A stretch of DNA of 64,000 nucleotides, taken from assembly GCA_015832175.1 (NCBI GenBank), contig WJXW01000003.1, forward strand, positions 1,054,001 to 1,118,000, read 5' to 3'. The notes below the pieces were generated by a model. That model saw only the letters and a program-made list of their open reading frames with translations. It made no database searches and was not told the DNA's origin. The position numbers and the translations under genes are program-made. Each line of letters opens with the position of its first letter. Position 1 is the stretch's first letter. This DNA is from Paraphaeosphaeria minitans (Eukaryota; Ascomycota; Dothideomycetes; Pleosporales; Didymosphaeriaceae). Positions 34,196-44,687 of this stretch are shown in pieces.

Positions 34196-35544
34196 GTTGA
34201 TGGACTCGACGAAGTGGTTGATTGGATGGTTCTGTATGATGAACGGATGAGATTATTTGATCGGGAGAGGGAGCTTGCTCGGAAACATAAATTGGGATAT
34301 CAGATAGACTAGTTATCGTGTTGTGTGGTGTATTCGTGACAGGGAGTTGACGTCATTAGTGGGTACCGAAGCCAAGTTGCCTTGAACCCGCACAAAAGTC
34401 TCGGCATGGTTCTTCCACCACAGATCCGAACCGGGTGGACGTTAACTTCAGGAGGTGGTGTTGGCGCGATCGGGTGTGGTGAGCGCGATGGAGATGGCAT
34501 TCCCGCCCGTGCCGAGCCATGGGGGTCACTAGCTCTCGACATCATCGCCACCACCACAATTCCTCAGTTGAACGCGACGGTGGCCGGAGCAGACGCTGGC
34601 ATCTCTCTGCAGTAGTCTGAGCCACCAACCAAAGCGGACTACTCTCATGCTTGTGTTCAATGCGTATGTCCAATGCCTATAGACCCTTAGGCACTCTTTG
34701 ACGCGCGCCGAGGCAGGATGGAGAACCGAGAGAGCTTGCGTGATAGAACCATGGCTGAAAGGCAAAGTAGACTTCGGTGCCATAGACCTCGTGGCAAAAG
34801 ACTGAGCGGCTGGATGTAACTGCGTATTGTTTAGTTGCCTTCGTGTACTTTGTATTCCAGGTTCCCTATGATGTATCTTAGAGTGAATCAACGAGGCCCA
34901 TCGCACTCGCGGTCGACGGCAGTTCCAGTCATTAAGCACCTCTTCCAAATACTCTTGCGCGGCTGGCCTGCCTTGTTGCACATGCACCTCTTCACCAGCG
35001 TGACGAGACTCGTGAAGTCACATGCATACACGCTGTCTGGCCGGCCTGTCTGACCCTCATCGAACGTCGTTGGGCGGAAGAGGTCTGTCGATGGAACGAC
35101 TCAAGACACAGTGCTGCCGTCGCCGTTGCCATGGCATGAGTGGCGCGTCCAGGCCATGTGCAGACTCAGACGTCGTGTCGTATGGAGTATGAAGATCCCC
35201 TGCGGCGTCTGCTTCAGGCCTCAGCAAGCAAGGGTCCAGCCGTTGCGGAAAGACGGACAGGGATGATGGTCTTGGCGGGCTGCTCAAAGCCAGAGGGCGA
35301 TAACGACACTAAATTTCCAGCTCATGTTGGCTGCTCCACAGGCTCGCCCGCCTCAAGCGCGTCTCCACAGCATTGTCACTCCCCTTCCTCCGAGCCCTAA
35401 GCTGCTGCGCCAGCTATGACCGTGCCATAAGCGCATTACCCAAAACTCCCGCCGCCGTCTCCGACCACCATCCCTCGTTTTGCATCCACGGCCGTGCCTC
35501 TGATCTGGCCTCCCGCCGCCGTCTCCCATCTCCGAAGCTTCGCA
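34196..35544. promoter_or_regulatory. Divergent promoter region, PMI / MNN11-like
   Basis: About 1.35 kb between two divergently read genes that both act in mannose metabolism. No coding exon supported. Confidence 0.45.
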
Positions 35545-36622
35545 ATGCACTTCGCCATGCCGCCGCGCAAGACGTCGCGCCCACCGCCCTACGCTCCACG
35601 CAACCAGAGCGCCTTGCCCATACCGCCCGCCCTGAAGAACCTGCTCCGGGGGGGAAAGCTGCGGACTGCCCTGGTGGGGATACTGGGCTTCCTCACCCTG
35701 ATCTGGCTGCTCCGGAGAACAGGCCGCGATGCAGGCGCAAACATCCCCAAGGTCGCTGTCGGCTCCGGCCCCCCTGTGGTCATCGTTACCACCATCGACC
35801 CCAGGGCGGATGCGGCGTGGGCGGCCAAGATTAGGAAGAACAGAGAGGACTACGCCAAGAAGCATGGTGCGTCAACTGCCCGGGCAATCACTCCATGCAC
35901 GCCTTGATACTGATGTCCGCCAGGCTACCTGACCTTCTTCCCCGAAAGCGATAATTACCCCCTCAACATGTCTCCCCGCACATGGGCCAAGGTGCCCGCG
36001 CTTCGGCACGCCATGACACTATACCCAGGCTCCACATTCTTTTGGTACCTCGACAGCGCCGCCCTAATCATGAACCCCTCGATCGACCTCGAATCACACA
36101 TACTCAAGCCGTCCCGCCTCGAGGAGCTTATGATCACCAATGAGCCCGTCGTCCCACCGGACAGTGTCATCAAGACGTTTGGCAACTTGAAGGGCGACAG
36201 GATAGACTTTATTGTGACGCAGGACAAGGAAGGCTTAGTGCCCACCAGCATCATTGTACGAAATGGTGACTGGGCCAAGTACTTCCTGGATGCGTGGTTC
36301 GATCCCATCTACAGGAGCTACAACTTCCAGAAGGCCGAATCGCATGCGCTGGAGCACATCGTCCAGTGAGTTTCTCAGCAGTATATCTTCCAACCTACAG
36401 CCACTAACACCTAGCAGATGGCACGGTACCATCCTCGCAAAGCTCGCCCTGATCCCTCAGAACCTCCTCAACTCATACGCAACCGGGCCCTTCAACCCCA
36501 AATTCGGAAAATACAAGGAAGCCGACCTCGTCGCCAACTTCCCCGGCTGCGCGCGCGACAAGCCCGACTGCGCTGCTGAACAGCAGCCCTTTTTCGACAT
36601 TCTCGACAGGGGCGATGACTAA
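35545..36622 (+). CDS. MNN11: Alpha-1,6-mannosyltransferase, GT34 family (MNN10/MNN11-like)
   Basis: Golgi enzyme or subunit that extends the N-glycan mannan backbone. Exons: 35545..35866, 35924..36365, 36418..36622, giving 322 residues. It is a type II membrane protein: a Pro-rich basic cytosolic end, one TM at about residues 41-56 (TALVGILGFLTLIWLL), then a lumenal catalytic domain. Family blocks: VVIVTTIDPR, KNREDYAKKHGYLTFF across intron 1, WAKVPALRHAM, FFWYLDSAALIMNPSIDL, ITNEPVVPPDSVIKTF, and HALEHIVQWHGTILAKLALI across intron 2. The DxD position reads D-S-A, so metal/sugar binding may be altered or supplied by a partner, as MNN10/MNN11 proteins work in complexes. A second ATG at 35557 is an alternative start. 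Confidence 0.88.
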
Positions 36623-37163
36623 ACGCATTCCGAATGACGACGGACGGCGCCGAGACACGACCACGAGCCAGCCTCGTGCGCACGGCCATGCGAGGCACGC
36701 TACCCTCGCGACAGGGTCAGGCAAGCAAAGGGCCCAAGGAAAGGCACAGCCGCCGACATGTGCTGGCGTACCGGCGTTAGTGGACGACGCTTGAGGATCA
36801 TAAGTGTTCGAACGAATTTATACCAGCCAGCAGGGTTCCTAGATGCATGGGAAGGGATGGTGTTTTGATATGAGACGAATAGCTAGAGTGTCTGTCTGGC
36901 AAGTGACTGGATCAGAGAGTCATCACGTATATGTGTATTTTGGTTTTGATGGTATGGAGTTATATGGCAGCCACGCTAGATACAGGTTAATCTACAGAGC
37001 TTCTCGAGCTGCGCATAAGTCTGGCTGTTTTACATGTACGTAATGCAATGCGAAGCGCCGTCGTGGTATCGTATCGTACAGTACAGCGAACGTAGTCTAT
37101 GGTGTTGTGTTGGTACAGGACGGACAAGCCGGGGTATTACGTCTCCTCTCCCCTCTCCTCCTC
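36623..37163. other. Intergenic region between convergent genes
   Basis: 3' flanks of the MNN11-like gene and of GEP3. Nothing recognised. Confidence 0.4.
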
Positions 37164-39419
37164 TTACTCCCTGCCCGCAGGCTTCCTCTGCGCCTTTACA
37201 CTCTTCATACTCCTCCTCGGCCGCGCACTCCTCTCCCTTGAACTAATCATCTTCGGCCCCAGCACCACACTCGCACACATGGGCATCCTCTGCCCTACAA
37301 ACTTGCCCAGCGGACTAAAGACTTCGACCTCGGGAAACTCGACCACGTCCTCGACATCTTCTGCCTCTTCCCGGGGCCTCACCCACACTTCTCCGCGCAT
37401 CTTGGCCTCGCGCTTGAGCCGCAGCTCCTCGTCTTCTTTCTTTTGAGCAGCGAGCTTGGCAGCGCGTGCAGCGTTGGGATCCTTCTTCACCATGCCGGGT
37501 GCTTTCCAGCCCGAAGGCCGCCGCACCTGGGCGCTGAGTTCGACCCAGCCCACGCCCTCGATCAGGATATCCGTGCCGAATACGCGGAAGGGGAGGTTCT
37601 CGGGCCGCATTTTGGCCGCGACGGGGGAGGTCAACGGGCCAGCGAGCTTCTTGGTGACGTCCCAGCGCAGCTTGAAGCGGCCGGCTGAACGCATCTTGGG
37701 GCCTGCATCGGACGCGAGGATGGATTTCACGTGCCGGTCGGAGACTTGTTCCTGGATGGCAGAGGCTTTGTCGGTGCGCGTGACGTGCGGGTCTATCGGG
37801 ACAAACGGATGTATCATGAAAATAAGATCCGACGTCACGGGCGTGATGCGAATGAGTCCGCCGCCCAGGATCAGACTCTGTCCCGGCTTGAGGACGTGGC
37901 GGGAGGCTGTGATGCGGTCTTTCATGACGAGGTCGTCCTGTGCCGGGCGCTGGACGAAGGATTCGAGCCCGGGGGGCGTGCGGGCGAGCCCGGGCATGTC
38001 AATGAGCTCGCCGCGGTTGCGGCCGAACGGGATGCGGATGGGGGAGGCGGTGGTGCCGGGCAGAGAGGAGGCGAGGGGGAGAACAGGGTAGAGGGTGAAT
38101 GGTTGAGCGGGGGGGAGGAGCGCGTCTGGGTCGAGGTCTGCGTCATCTTCGTCAACTTTATCGTCTTCCGGGTCGGTGGGGGGTCGGTGCTGGTGCTCCT
38201 TCTCCTTGCCCTCGGGATTCTGAGTCTGGCGCTCGATCTGCGCATCTTCGTCTGCGAGTTGTTTCTGCACGGAAGCGAGCTCCTCGATGGAGTGTGCAGC
38301 CGCCAGCATGGCCTCGCGCTCAGCGGCAGACCGCATCTTGCGCACGTCCTGGTAGTCTGCGCCGCGGCCCTTGGGGAAGACAACCTCGAAGAGGTTGGAC
38401 TTGCCCACGTTGACCTTGCCGACCATCCAGCCTGCGCCGCCACGCTCCCAGATCTCCTCTTTCACGACCTTTGTCCACCAGCCGCGTTTGGCACTGACGA
38501 GGCGCACGTTGCCCAGGCGGGCGTCGCGGTTTGTGCGGCCGAGGGCGTCCCGGAGGACGTTTTGGACGTATGGCATGAGAGCGTCGACGTCTTCCTTTTT
38601 CCGCGCTAGGAGGTCCGATCTCGTGATTACGAAGCTGACTTCTGCGATGCGGTCGTTGGCGACCCAGCCCTTGTGCTTTGCTCTGCGGTTCTTGGTCCGG
38701 AGTTTGGGTATACGCAGGGACGACTGCAGCGTGGGTATGAGCGACATTGGAAAGTCGGCGGCGTCGATGACATGGTAGATGTGGTTGCGGCGGTGGGGCG
38801 ATTCGGCGATGGTCTGCTGTATGGCTTCGACGGAGGGATGGTATATCGGTACCCCTTTCCGATGATTGGTGATGTCGTGGCAGCGGTCGCATACAGGTGT
38901 TTCGGGGGCGCCAGTATCGATTTCGCTGCCTTGTTCTAATACATCAGGTTCAAGACCAATCCCCTGCAGGACGAGGGGATCGATTTGTCTGAGCGCCTTG
39001 GTATATACATCCTCCTCTTTCTTCTGTGACGCTTTTGCTTCAGGGTCGTATTCGAGGTACTGCGCAACTGCGTTTCTGGTGAGGCGGTAGAAGCCGGCCT
39101 CCTTCTTGTCGTAGATCTGAGTCGGCGCGCCGCATCCTGGGCAGGCGCGAGGGAGTGGTCGGCGGATGCGGTGGGGAGACTGGGTCGAATTCGAAGCATC
39201 TGGAGTTGCGGCAGAATCTTGCGTAGTTGCTACTGCAGCCTCTTGTGATCGTGGAAGGTAGGTAGAGAACCTCCTCAATGGCGGCAGGTCTTGTATGCGC
39301 CGAGGTGCATTGGCTACCGGGGATCTATACAGTGCAGGGCAAAGCAAAGCTGGTATCGAGGTGTGGAGTGCATGTCGGTCGTTCAGAAGCCTCCTGGTCT
39401 GCCGGAGGGCAGGGCGCAT
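37164..39419 (-). CDS. GEP3: Mitochondrial circularly permuted GTPase (Gep3/Mtg3, YqeH-like)
   Basis: Predicted mitochondrial GTPase needed for small-subunit ribosome maturation. One exon, 751 residues. The first 60 residues are Arg-rich without acidic residues, as in mitochondrial presequences. A zinc motif follows (CPGCGAPTQ ... CDRCHD). GTPase motifs come in permuted order: G4 as VITRSDLL, then G1 as GKVNVGKSNLFE, then G3 as DMPGLARTPPG. A 60-residue acidic/Gln-rich insert (EDDKVDEDDADLDPDALLPP) separates G1 and G3. The C-terminus is basic and charged. It is longer than yeast Gep3 (556 aa), mostly because of the insert and tail. It diverges from the aspartate aminotransferase gene, also mitochondrial. 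Confidence 0.88.
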   Translation of the reverse strand: MRPALRQTRRLLNDRHALHTSIPALLCPALYRSPVANAPRRIQDLPPLRRFSTYLPRSQEAAVATTQDSAATPDASNSTQSPHRIRRPLPRACPGCGAPTQIYDKKEAGFYRLTRNAVAQYLEYDPEAKASQKKEEDVYTKALRQIDPLVLQGIGLEPDVLEQGSEIDTGAPETPVCDRCHDITNHRKGVPIYHPSVEAIQQTIAESPHRRNHIYHVIDAADFPMSLIPTLQSSLRIPKLRTKNRRAKHKGWVANDRIAEVSFVITRSDLLARKKEDVDALMPYVQNVLRDALGRTNRDARLGNVRLVSAKRGWWTKVVKEEIWERGGAGWMVGKVNVGKSNLFEVVFPKGRGADYQDVRKMRSAAEREAMLAAAHSIEELASVQKQLADEDAQIERQTQNPEGKEKEHQHRPPTDPEDDKVDEDDADLDPDALLPPAQPFTLYPVLPLASSLPGTTASPIRIPFGRNRGELIDMPGLARTPPGLESFVQRPAQDDLVMKDRITASRHVLKPGQSLILGGGLIRITPVTSDLIFMIHPFVPIDPHVTRTDKASAIQEQVSDRHVKSILASDAGPKMRSAGRFKLRWDVTKKLAGPLTSPVAAKMRPENLPFRVFGTDILIEGVGWVELSAQVRRPSGWKAPGMVKKDPNAARAAKLAAQKKEDEELRLKREAKMRGEVWVRPREEAEDVEDVVEFPEVEVFSPLGKFVGQRMPMCASVVLGPKMISSRERSARPRRSMKSVKAQRKPAGRE

Positions 39420-39824
39420 GTCGGGGGGAAGACAGTGCTAGAGTATTTTCCGATCGGACCTCGTATTCTAGGTGCGATATACCGTGGTATAATAGAGGGT
39501 GTCGACAGACGTTGGCCTGATGCCCTGCAACCTTCTCACCAAAGCCAAAAGTTTCCGCAGACGCGCTCGCGTCCCGACGGCGCTAGGACGTTCGCGGAAT
39601 AGCTGCGGATCCGCGGCAGACCGAAAATAGTCCGAGTGGCCACGGGCGGGAGAGGAGCTTTGGCCAAGTTCAACTCCCACGCTTCACTAAAAACATAACG
39701 TGGAGCGACATTCTGGGGAACATCAGGTCATCATCGCCTTCGACTCACCCTGCTTCCTCCTCCCTCCTTCCTCCCTTCGTCATCAACACCACACCCTACA
39801 CTCTAAACCTACAGCCTATCCGCC
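39420..39824. promoter_or_regulatory. Divergent promoter region, GEP3 / AAT1
   Basis: 405 bases shared by two genes for mitochondrial proteins. A C/T-rich tract at about 39745-39785 precedes the AAT1 start. Confidence 0.5.
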
Positions 39825-41429
39825 ATGCTCGCCTCATCGCGAACCGCGCTGCGTCAAGCTGCGTCTAAGCAGTTCACCGTCAAGGCCAGCGTCAGGTCCG
39901 TCTCGGCCTGGTCGCAAGTGCCCCAGGGCCCTCCAGTGAGTCAAACACCGTGTAGCGGTACCAATTGATGCGACCGAAAGCTAATCGATACCCAGGATGT
40001 AAGTTATGGTACTCCCACAGCTGTGTAGACGTCACTTATTCACCGCTCCCTTCGTTCAGGCTATTCTGGGTGAGTCTGGCTATCCTAGCCCAACAGGCAT
40101 CGCCATTGACTTTGTGTAGGCATCACCGAAGCTTTCAAGGCCGACAGCAACCCCGAGAAGATCAACTTGGGTACGTTCGGGACCCACCAGCGAACGATGG
40201 CGCTGGTAACTGACGTCCACAGGTGTCGGTGCCTACCGTGACGACAAGGGCAAGCCGTTCGTGCTGCCCTCCGTCAAGCAGGCCGAGCAAAAGATTGTGC
40301 AGGCGAACTTGGACAAGGAGTATGCTGGCATCACCGGTGTGCCTGCATTCACCAAGGCTGCTCTCGAGCTCGCCTACGGCCCCGACTCTGCGCCCATCAA
40401 CGAGGGCCGCATCGTTATCACCCAGTCCATCTCCGGTACTGGAGCTCTGCGCATTGGTGGTGCGTTCCTCGAGCGCTTCTACCCCGGCGCAAAGACCATC
40501 TACATCCCCAACCCGTCGTGGGCGAACCACAACGCCGTGTTCAAGGACTCTGGCCTGAAGGTCGAGAAGTACCGATACTACAACAAGGACACCATCGGCC
40601 TTGACTTCGAGGGCATGCTTGCCGACTTGAAGTCGATACCCAAGGGCAGCATTGTTCTGCTCCACGCTTGCGCTCACAACCCCACTGGTGTCGACCCTAC
40701 TGAGGACCAGTGGAAGCAGATCGCCACCGCCGTCAAGGAGGGCGAGCACTTCCCCTTCTTCGACATGGCTTACCAGGGCTTCGCCAGTGGCAACACTGAC
40801 AAGGACGCCTTCGCTCTGCGTCATTTCATCAAAGAGGGTCTCCGCCCTGTGCTCGCTCAGAGCTTCGCCAAGAACATGGTAGGTTCAAGAGAAGTCGTTG
40901 AGACAGCAACATGACTGACGGCGCCTAGGGTCTGTACGGCGAGCGTGTCGGTGCCTTCTCTGTTGTGTGCGAGACTGCCGAAGAGAAGAAGCGCGTTGAT
41001 TCGCAGATCAAGATCCTCGTGCGACCGCTCTACTCCAACCCCCCGGTCCACGGTGCTCGCATTGCATCCGAGATCCTGAACGACGCAGCGCTGAACAAGC
41101 AGTGGTTGGGCGAGGTCAAGGACATGGCGGACCGCATCATCAGCATGCGTGCTCTCCTCAAGGAGAACTTGGAGAAGCTGGGTAGCAAGCACGACTGGAG
41201 CCACATCACTTCCCAGATCGGCATGTTTGCGTACACTGGTCTGAGGCCTGAGCAGATGGAGGCGCTGGCTAAGGAGGTGAGTTTTCGCTGCGACACCAGC
41301 CCCTGCATGTGCTAATCCTTCCCGCAGCACTCTGTCTATGCTACCAAGGACGGCAGGATTTCCGTCGCTGGCATTACCTCTGGCAACGTCAAGCGGCTTG
41401 CTGAGTCGATCTACAAGGTCACTGGGTAG
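39825..41429 (+). CDS. AAT1: Mitochondrial aspartate aminotransferase
   Basis: PLP enzyme exchanging amino groups between aspartate/2-oxoglutarate and oxaloacetate/glutamate; part of the malate-aspartate shuttle. Exons: 39825..39935, 39996..39998, 40060..40069, 40120..40170, 40223..40878, 40929..41276, 41328..41429, giving 426 residues. The Arg/Ser-rich first 28 residues are a mitochondrial presequence. The mature part starts [22 protein letters not shown], where Asp is supplied by a 3-nt exon and AILG by a 10-nt exon. Other blocks: [39 protein letters not shown], and [15 protein letters not shown] with the PLP lysine. All phases agree and six introns are 50-61 nt. Length matches the family. 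Confidence 0.95.
39996..39998 (+). other. AAT1: 3-nt microexon (GAT, Asp) of AAT1
   Basis: Flanks are TACCCAG|GAT|GTAAGT. Without it the protein would lack the Asp of the conserved GPPD motif of mitochondrial aspartate aminotransferases, although the frame would be kept. Confidence 0.8.
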
Positions 41430-42424
41430 AGAGAAGCGCAAGGGGCGATGGCGGCGGTCCGGTCCACAGTTTGGTGCGGCATATAGCACGGCGTAATGTG
41501 CAGTGTACTTTTATGTTCGAGTACCACGTAAAACGGCCAGAGTGTACATTGTTTGGCTAGAATGAATGCTTCTACCTACCGCAAAGCCCGACCCCCACCG
41601 TGCTACCTGCAGACTGAAGCCGAAAAAGCAAGCCATGATTGCTAATTATTTCCGCGAACCCTGCGCTAACCGTCGCGGCATAGGCGATTGGCCCAACCGT
41701 CTACATGGCTTATTGAGGTGGATCATTGCCTCTTTGGACAGCATAACCCTGCTGGCGTAGGCAGGTTGCGTGTTGGCGGATCCTGAAGTGCAACACCAGG
41801 GCCGAGCTTTTGGCGAAACTTCGTACACAGTACTTTGCAGATTGAATCGTAAGTTATTGCCAGTCCACTTGATGCGGTGGTTTTCTAGCAGTAGTGCCAG
41901 GGCGAGTCGACAGGTTCTCTGTGCTCTCGAGCCCATGGGTTGGCTGGGTAGGGTCTGCCGTTGGCACGGGCATCAATGTGCTATGAGCTACGGCGGCCCA
42001 TCTGAGTTGCCGACTGCCGAAGGCTTCGTAATTGCGCATGTTCGTGATGGTCACTAGGTATCCACCCCACTCCAAAGCAAAGGGACCCGATCCGCGGAGA
42101 GGCCTTCTTCCCTGTATTGATGGCGGGAATCTGAGAGCGAGCGACGTTTCAGGGAAAGAAGAGCGCTCGAAGGAGACCGGATTCAAAGCGAGCTGCAGGC
42201 CGTTTCTGAAGGTGGACCCTCGTAGCTTGCTTGCCCGAAGTTTCCCACCACGGGCGTGGAGATAACGCGTCTCGGGGTGGAACCAGGGTCTTCGCAGGGC
42301 TTGCTTGTGGGCACCACTGGGCGGCACGGCGACAGGAGAGGATGTCGGTTTGCATCCGCGGACCCTTGGTCAACGGGGTGTGGTGAGTCAGCCGTCTGGG
42401 TTACGGAGGGCAGGGCGTGCAAGA

Positions 42425-42625
42425 CGACCTCGTACTCTCTATCTACCTATCAACAATCCAACCTCCTACCTACCAATCCCATATCTACCTACCAGCAATC
42501 CAACCTCCTACCTACCAACAATCCAACCTCCTACCTACCTACAAGCCAACCTCCCTACCTACAATCCAACCTACCTTACCTACCTACCAGCCAACCTACC
42601 CACAGGCCAACCTACCTACCCAACC
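42425..42625. repeat. CTACC / CCAACC degenerate repeat field
   Basis: About 200 bases built from CTAC, CAACAATCC and CCAACCT words in irregular tandem order. On the plus strand there is almost no G, a strong strand bias. Confidence 0.85.
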
Positions 42626-43134
42626 CGCGTATCTGGCACCAATGCGGTCATATGCGAGGTGACGAAGCTGAGATGCGCCATTGACGAAAGGGCGGATCCC
42701 TGCTGCCACGCTGCAAGGCATCCATTCAAAACCACGCTCAATCCATAAAGAGGGTCAATCGTCTTATTACCGTTCCAACGTCCAGCAGCAGGAAGAGCGT
42801 GTTCGAACGCTTCCAGACCTTCTTGGCGTCTCCTCTAGCCATGCCCATCACAGGTCGACCGTCTCCCGAGCACGTCTATTTCTGTGGGGACAAAGCGACG
42901 CTGCTGTCATGGTCGGCCGCGTAGCAGCGCCCTGGGACTTCTTTCGCCCTGCACGGCGGCAGGCAGGTTGGGCGCTGCGGGTGTTCGCATGCTCAGCACC
43001 GGTAGTCTCTTCCCACGTAGGCTGGCACCCTTCACATCATAGAAATCACCTTGATCAGAAGGAGGAGGAGGGTTGTGGCTGATCAGAGGCACGGTAGGTA
43101 CATGCGAGAGCGGATCCCCGTGACAATCACTGCC

Positions 43135-43239
43135 CACTGCCACTGCCACTGCCACTGCCACTGCCACTGCCACTGCCACTGCCACTGCCACTGCCACTGC
43201 CACAATCACTGTCCACAATCACTGTCCACAATCACTTGC
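43135..43239. repeat. (CACTGC)11 hexanucleotide array plus 13-nt satellite
   Basis: Eleven CACTGC units at 43135-43200, followed by three ACAATCACTGTCC-like units at about 43202-43239. The hexamer could encode Ala-Val dipeptides on the minus strand, but no gene context supports that. Confidence 0.92.
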
Positions 43240-43840
43240 CGGAGCCATCCTCCTCTTCGACGGCGTCAGCTTTGCCAGACACTTTGCGGGAGAGCCCAAA
43301 GCTTGTGCCGGCCGGAGAGCGGTGCCGAGTGCCAGTGGGCGGCTGCACACGCTGAAGCCATCCCAGCGGGGTCGATTTTCTAAAATAGACGTACCGGCAC
43401 TTTCTCTCCATCTTCATTTCCCTCCTTGACTCCCACACCGTTCTAGTCTCGTCCGTCAACCGCCTCCCTTCCCTCTCGATTCACCAGCAGCACTTTGGCT
43501 GAAGCTTCGGCAGCGGCGCTCCCCCCTCCTCCAGGACCACCACGTCGGCATCTCACGCGGGCCGAGCCTCGATTTCGTCATCTCCAACTATCTACCTACC
43601 CAGGTGGGCTGCAGGGCGACACACGCACCAGTGAAGGTCGCTCGGGCCTTTAGCAGACTAGATACCTACCCAAGCGACAATTTTCGGCGGGGCCGTCTTT
43701 GTGCGCTACCCTCCGACTCCCAGACATCTCTTCAACACTCGCACGCGGCGCCTGCACGAAGCGCAGCGCGAGACAGAGTGTTGCGCAACGCATTCTCACT
43801 GAAGACGTTTCTCAACTTCGCGTGGCACGCTTGATAGAAG

Positions 43841-44687
43841 ATGGCTAGAGCAGATTCGGTCAAAGATGATGCGGGCGACAGGGTTGGTTCTTGCCCCTCC
43901 TTCTGACACCCAAACTTGCACCTGCATACCGGCCAGCTCCCCTCGTGCTCGCACCGCCGCTGCGCAAGCACGTGTTGCCTTGTTGCACGTCTACTCTCTC
44001 TCTCTCTCTCTCTCTCTTTTGCTCTCTTTTTCCCTTTTTCTCTCTCTCTGCCTTTACCATCTGCTCCTAGTGCGGTGCGCCCGACTGAATAGCGGCTAAC
44101 CCGCCTCAAGAGCGACCACGGCCACGACCGCGACCGCGACCGCGACCACGACCGCCACCACCACGACCACGAGGACCACGAGGACCACGGCGGCGACATC
44201 ATGAAGATCCCGGGTGCCAAAGATAGCATCGACGAGGCCACGTTCGAGCAGATCCTCGAGATGGACGACGACGAGGACGAGCGCGAGTTCTCCAAGAGTA
44301 TAGTCTACGACTTCTTCGCCCAGGCCGAGAGCACCTTTGAAAAGATGGACTCGAACCTGTGAGTACACCCTACCTGCTTTCTTTATTTGCGCCTTGCCTC
44401 CTCTCTTTGCGCACCGGCTGACATGGCGCAGCGAGAAAAAGGACCTCAAGACCCTGTCCGAGCTGGGCCACTTCCTCAAGGGCTCGTCCGCCACGCTCGG
44501 CCTCAGCAAAGTCAAGGACTCTTGCGAAAAGATCCAAAACTACGGCCAGAAGAAGGACGACAAGGGCGAAAAGGACATCACCGAAGAGGAGGCCCTGAAG
44601 AAGCTCGAGACGACCATCAAGCAGACCAAGCAGGAGTTCCACGACGTAGAGAAGGTCCTCCGCAAGTTCTACAACGACGAGCAATGA
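43841..44687 (+). CDS. YPD1: Histidine phosphotransfer protein Ypd1
   Basis: Phosphorelay carrier between hybrid histidine kinases and the response regulators Ssk1 and Skn7, upstream of the HOG stress pathway. Exons: 43841..43882, 44111..44358, 44432..44687, giving 181 residues. The HPt core is clear: ATFEQILEMDDDEDEREFSK, then the phospho-His (about residue 110) in LGHFLKGSSATLGLSKVKDS, then CEKIQNYG. The predicted N-terminus is MARADSVKDDAGDR plus 28 residues of almost only Asp, His, Arg, Glu and Gly. Intron 1 (228 nt) carries a long CT tract and a CTAAC branch point 12 bases before its AAG acceptor; its GTTGGT donor is weak. If that exon is wrong, the start would be the ATG at 44201, giving 151 residues. 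Confidence 0.85.
43996..44052. repeat. CT-rich tract in YPD1 intron 1
   Basis: A (CT)n run followed by T/C-rich DNA, inside the predicted first intron. Confidence 0.85.

Larger units (their letters stand above)
41430..43840. other. Repeat-rich intergenic region
   Basis: About 2.4 kb between AAT1 and YPD1 (both plus strand). No gene supported. It carries a CTACC/CCAACC-rich repeat field (42425-42625), a (CACTGC)11 array (43135-43200) and three 13-nt units after it. Confidence 0.5.

Noticed and set aside
37731..38609. 292-codon plus-strand ORF
   Set aside because: Antisense shadow of the GEP3-like gene in GC-rich DNA.
43135..43239. CRISPR-like array
   Set aside because: Simple hexamer repeats without unique spacers, in a fungal genome.
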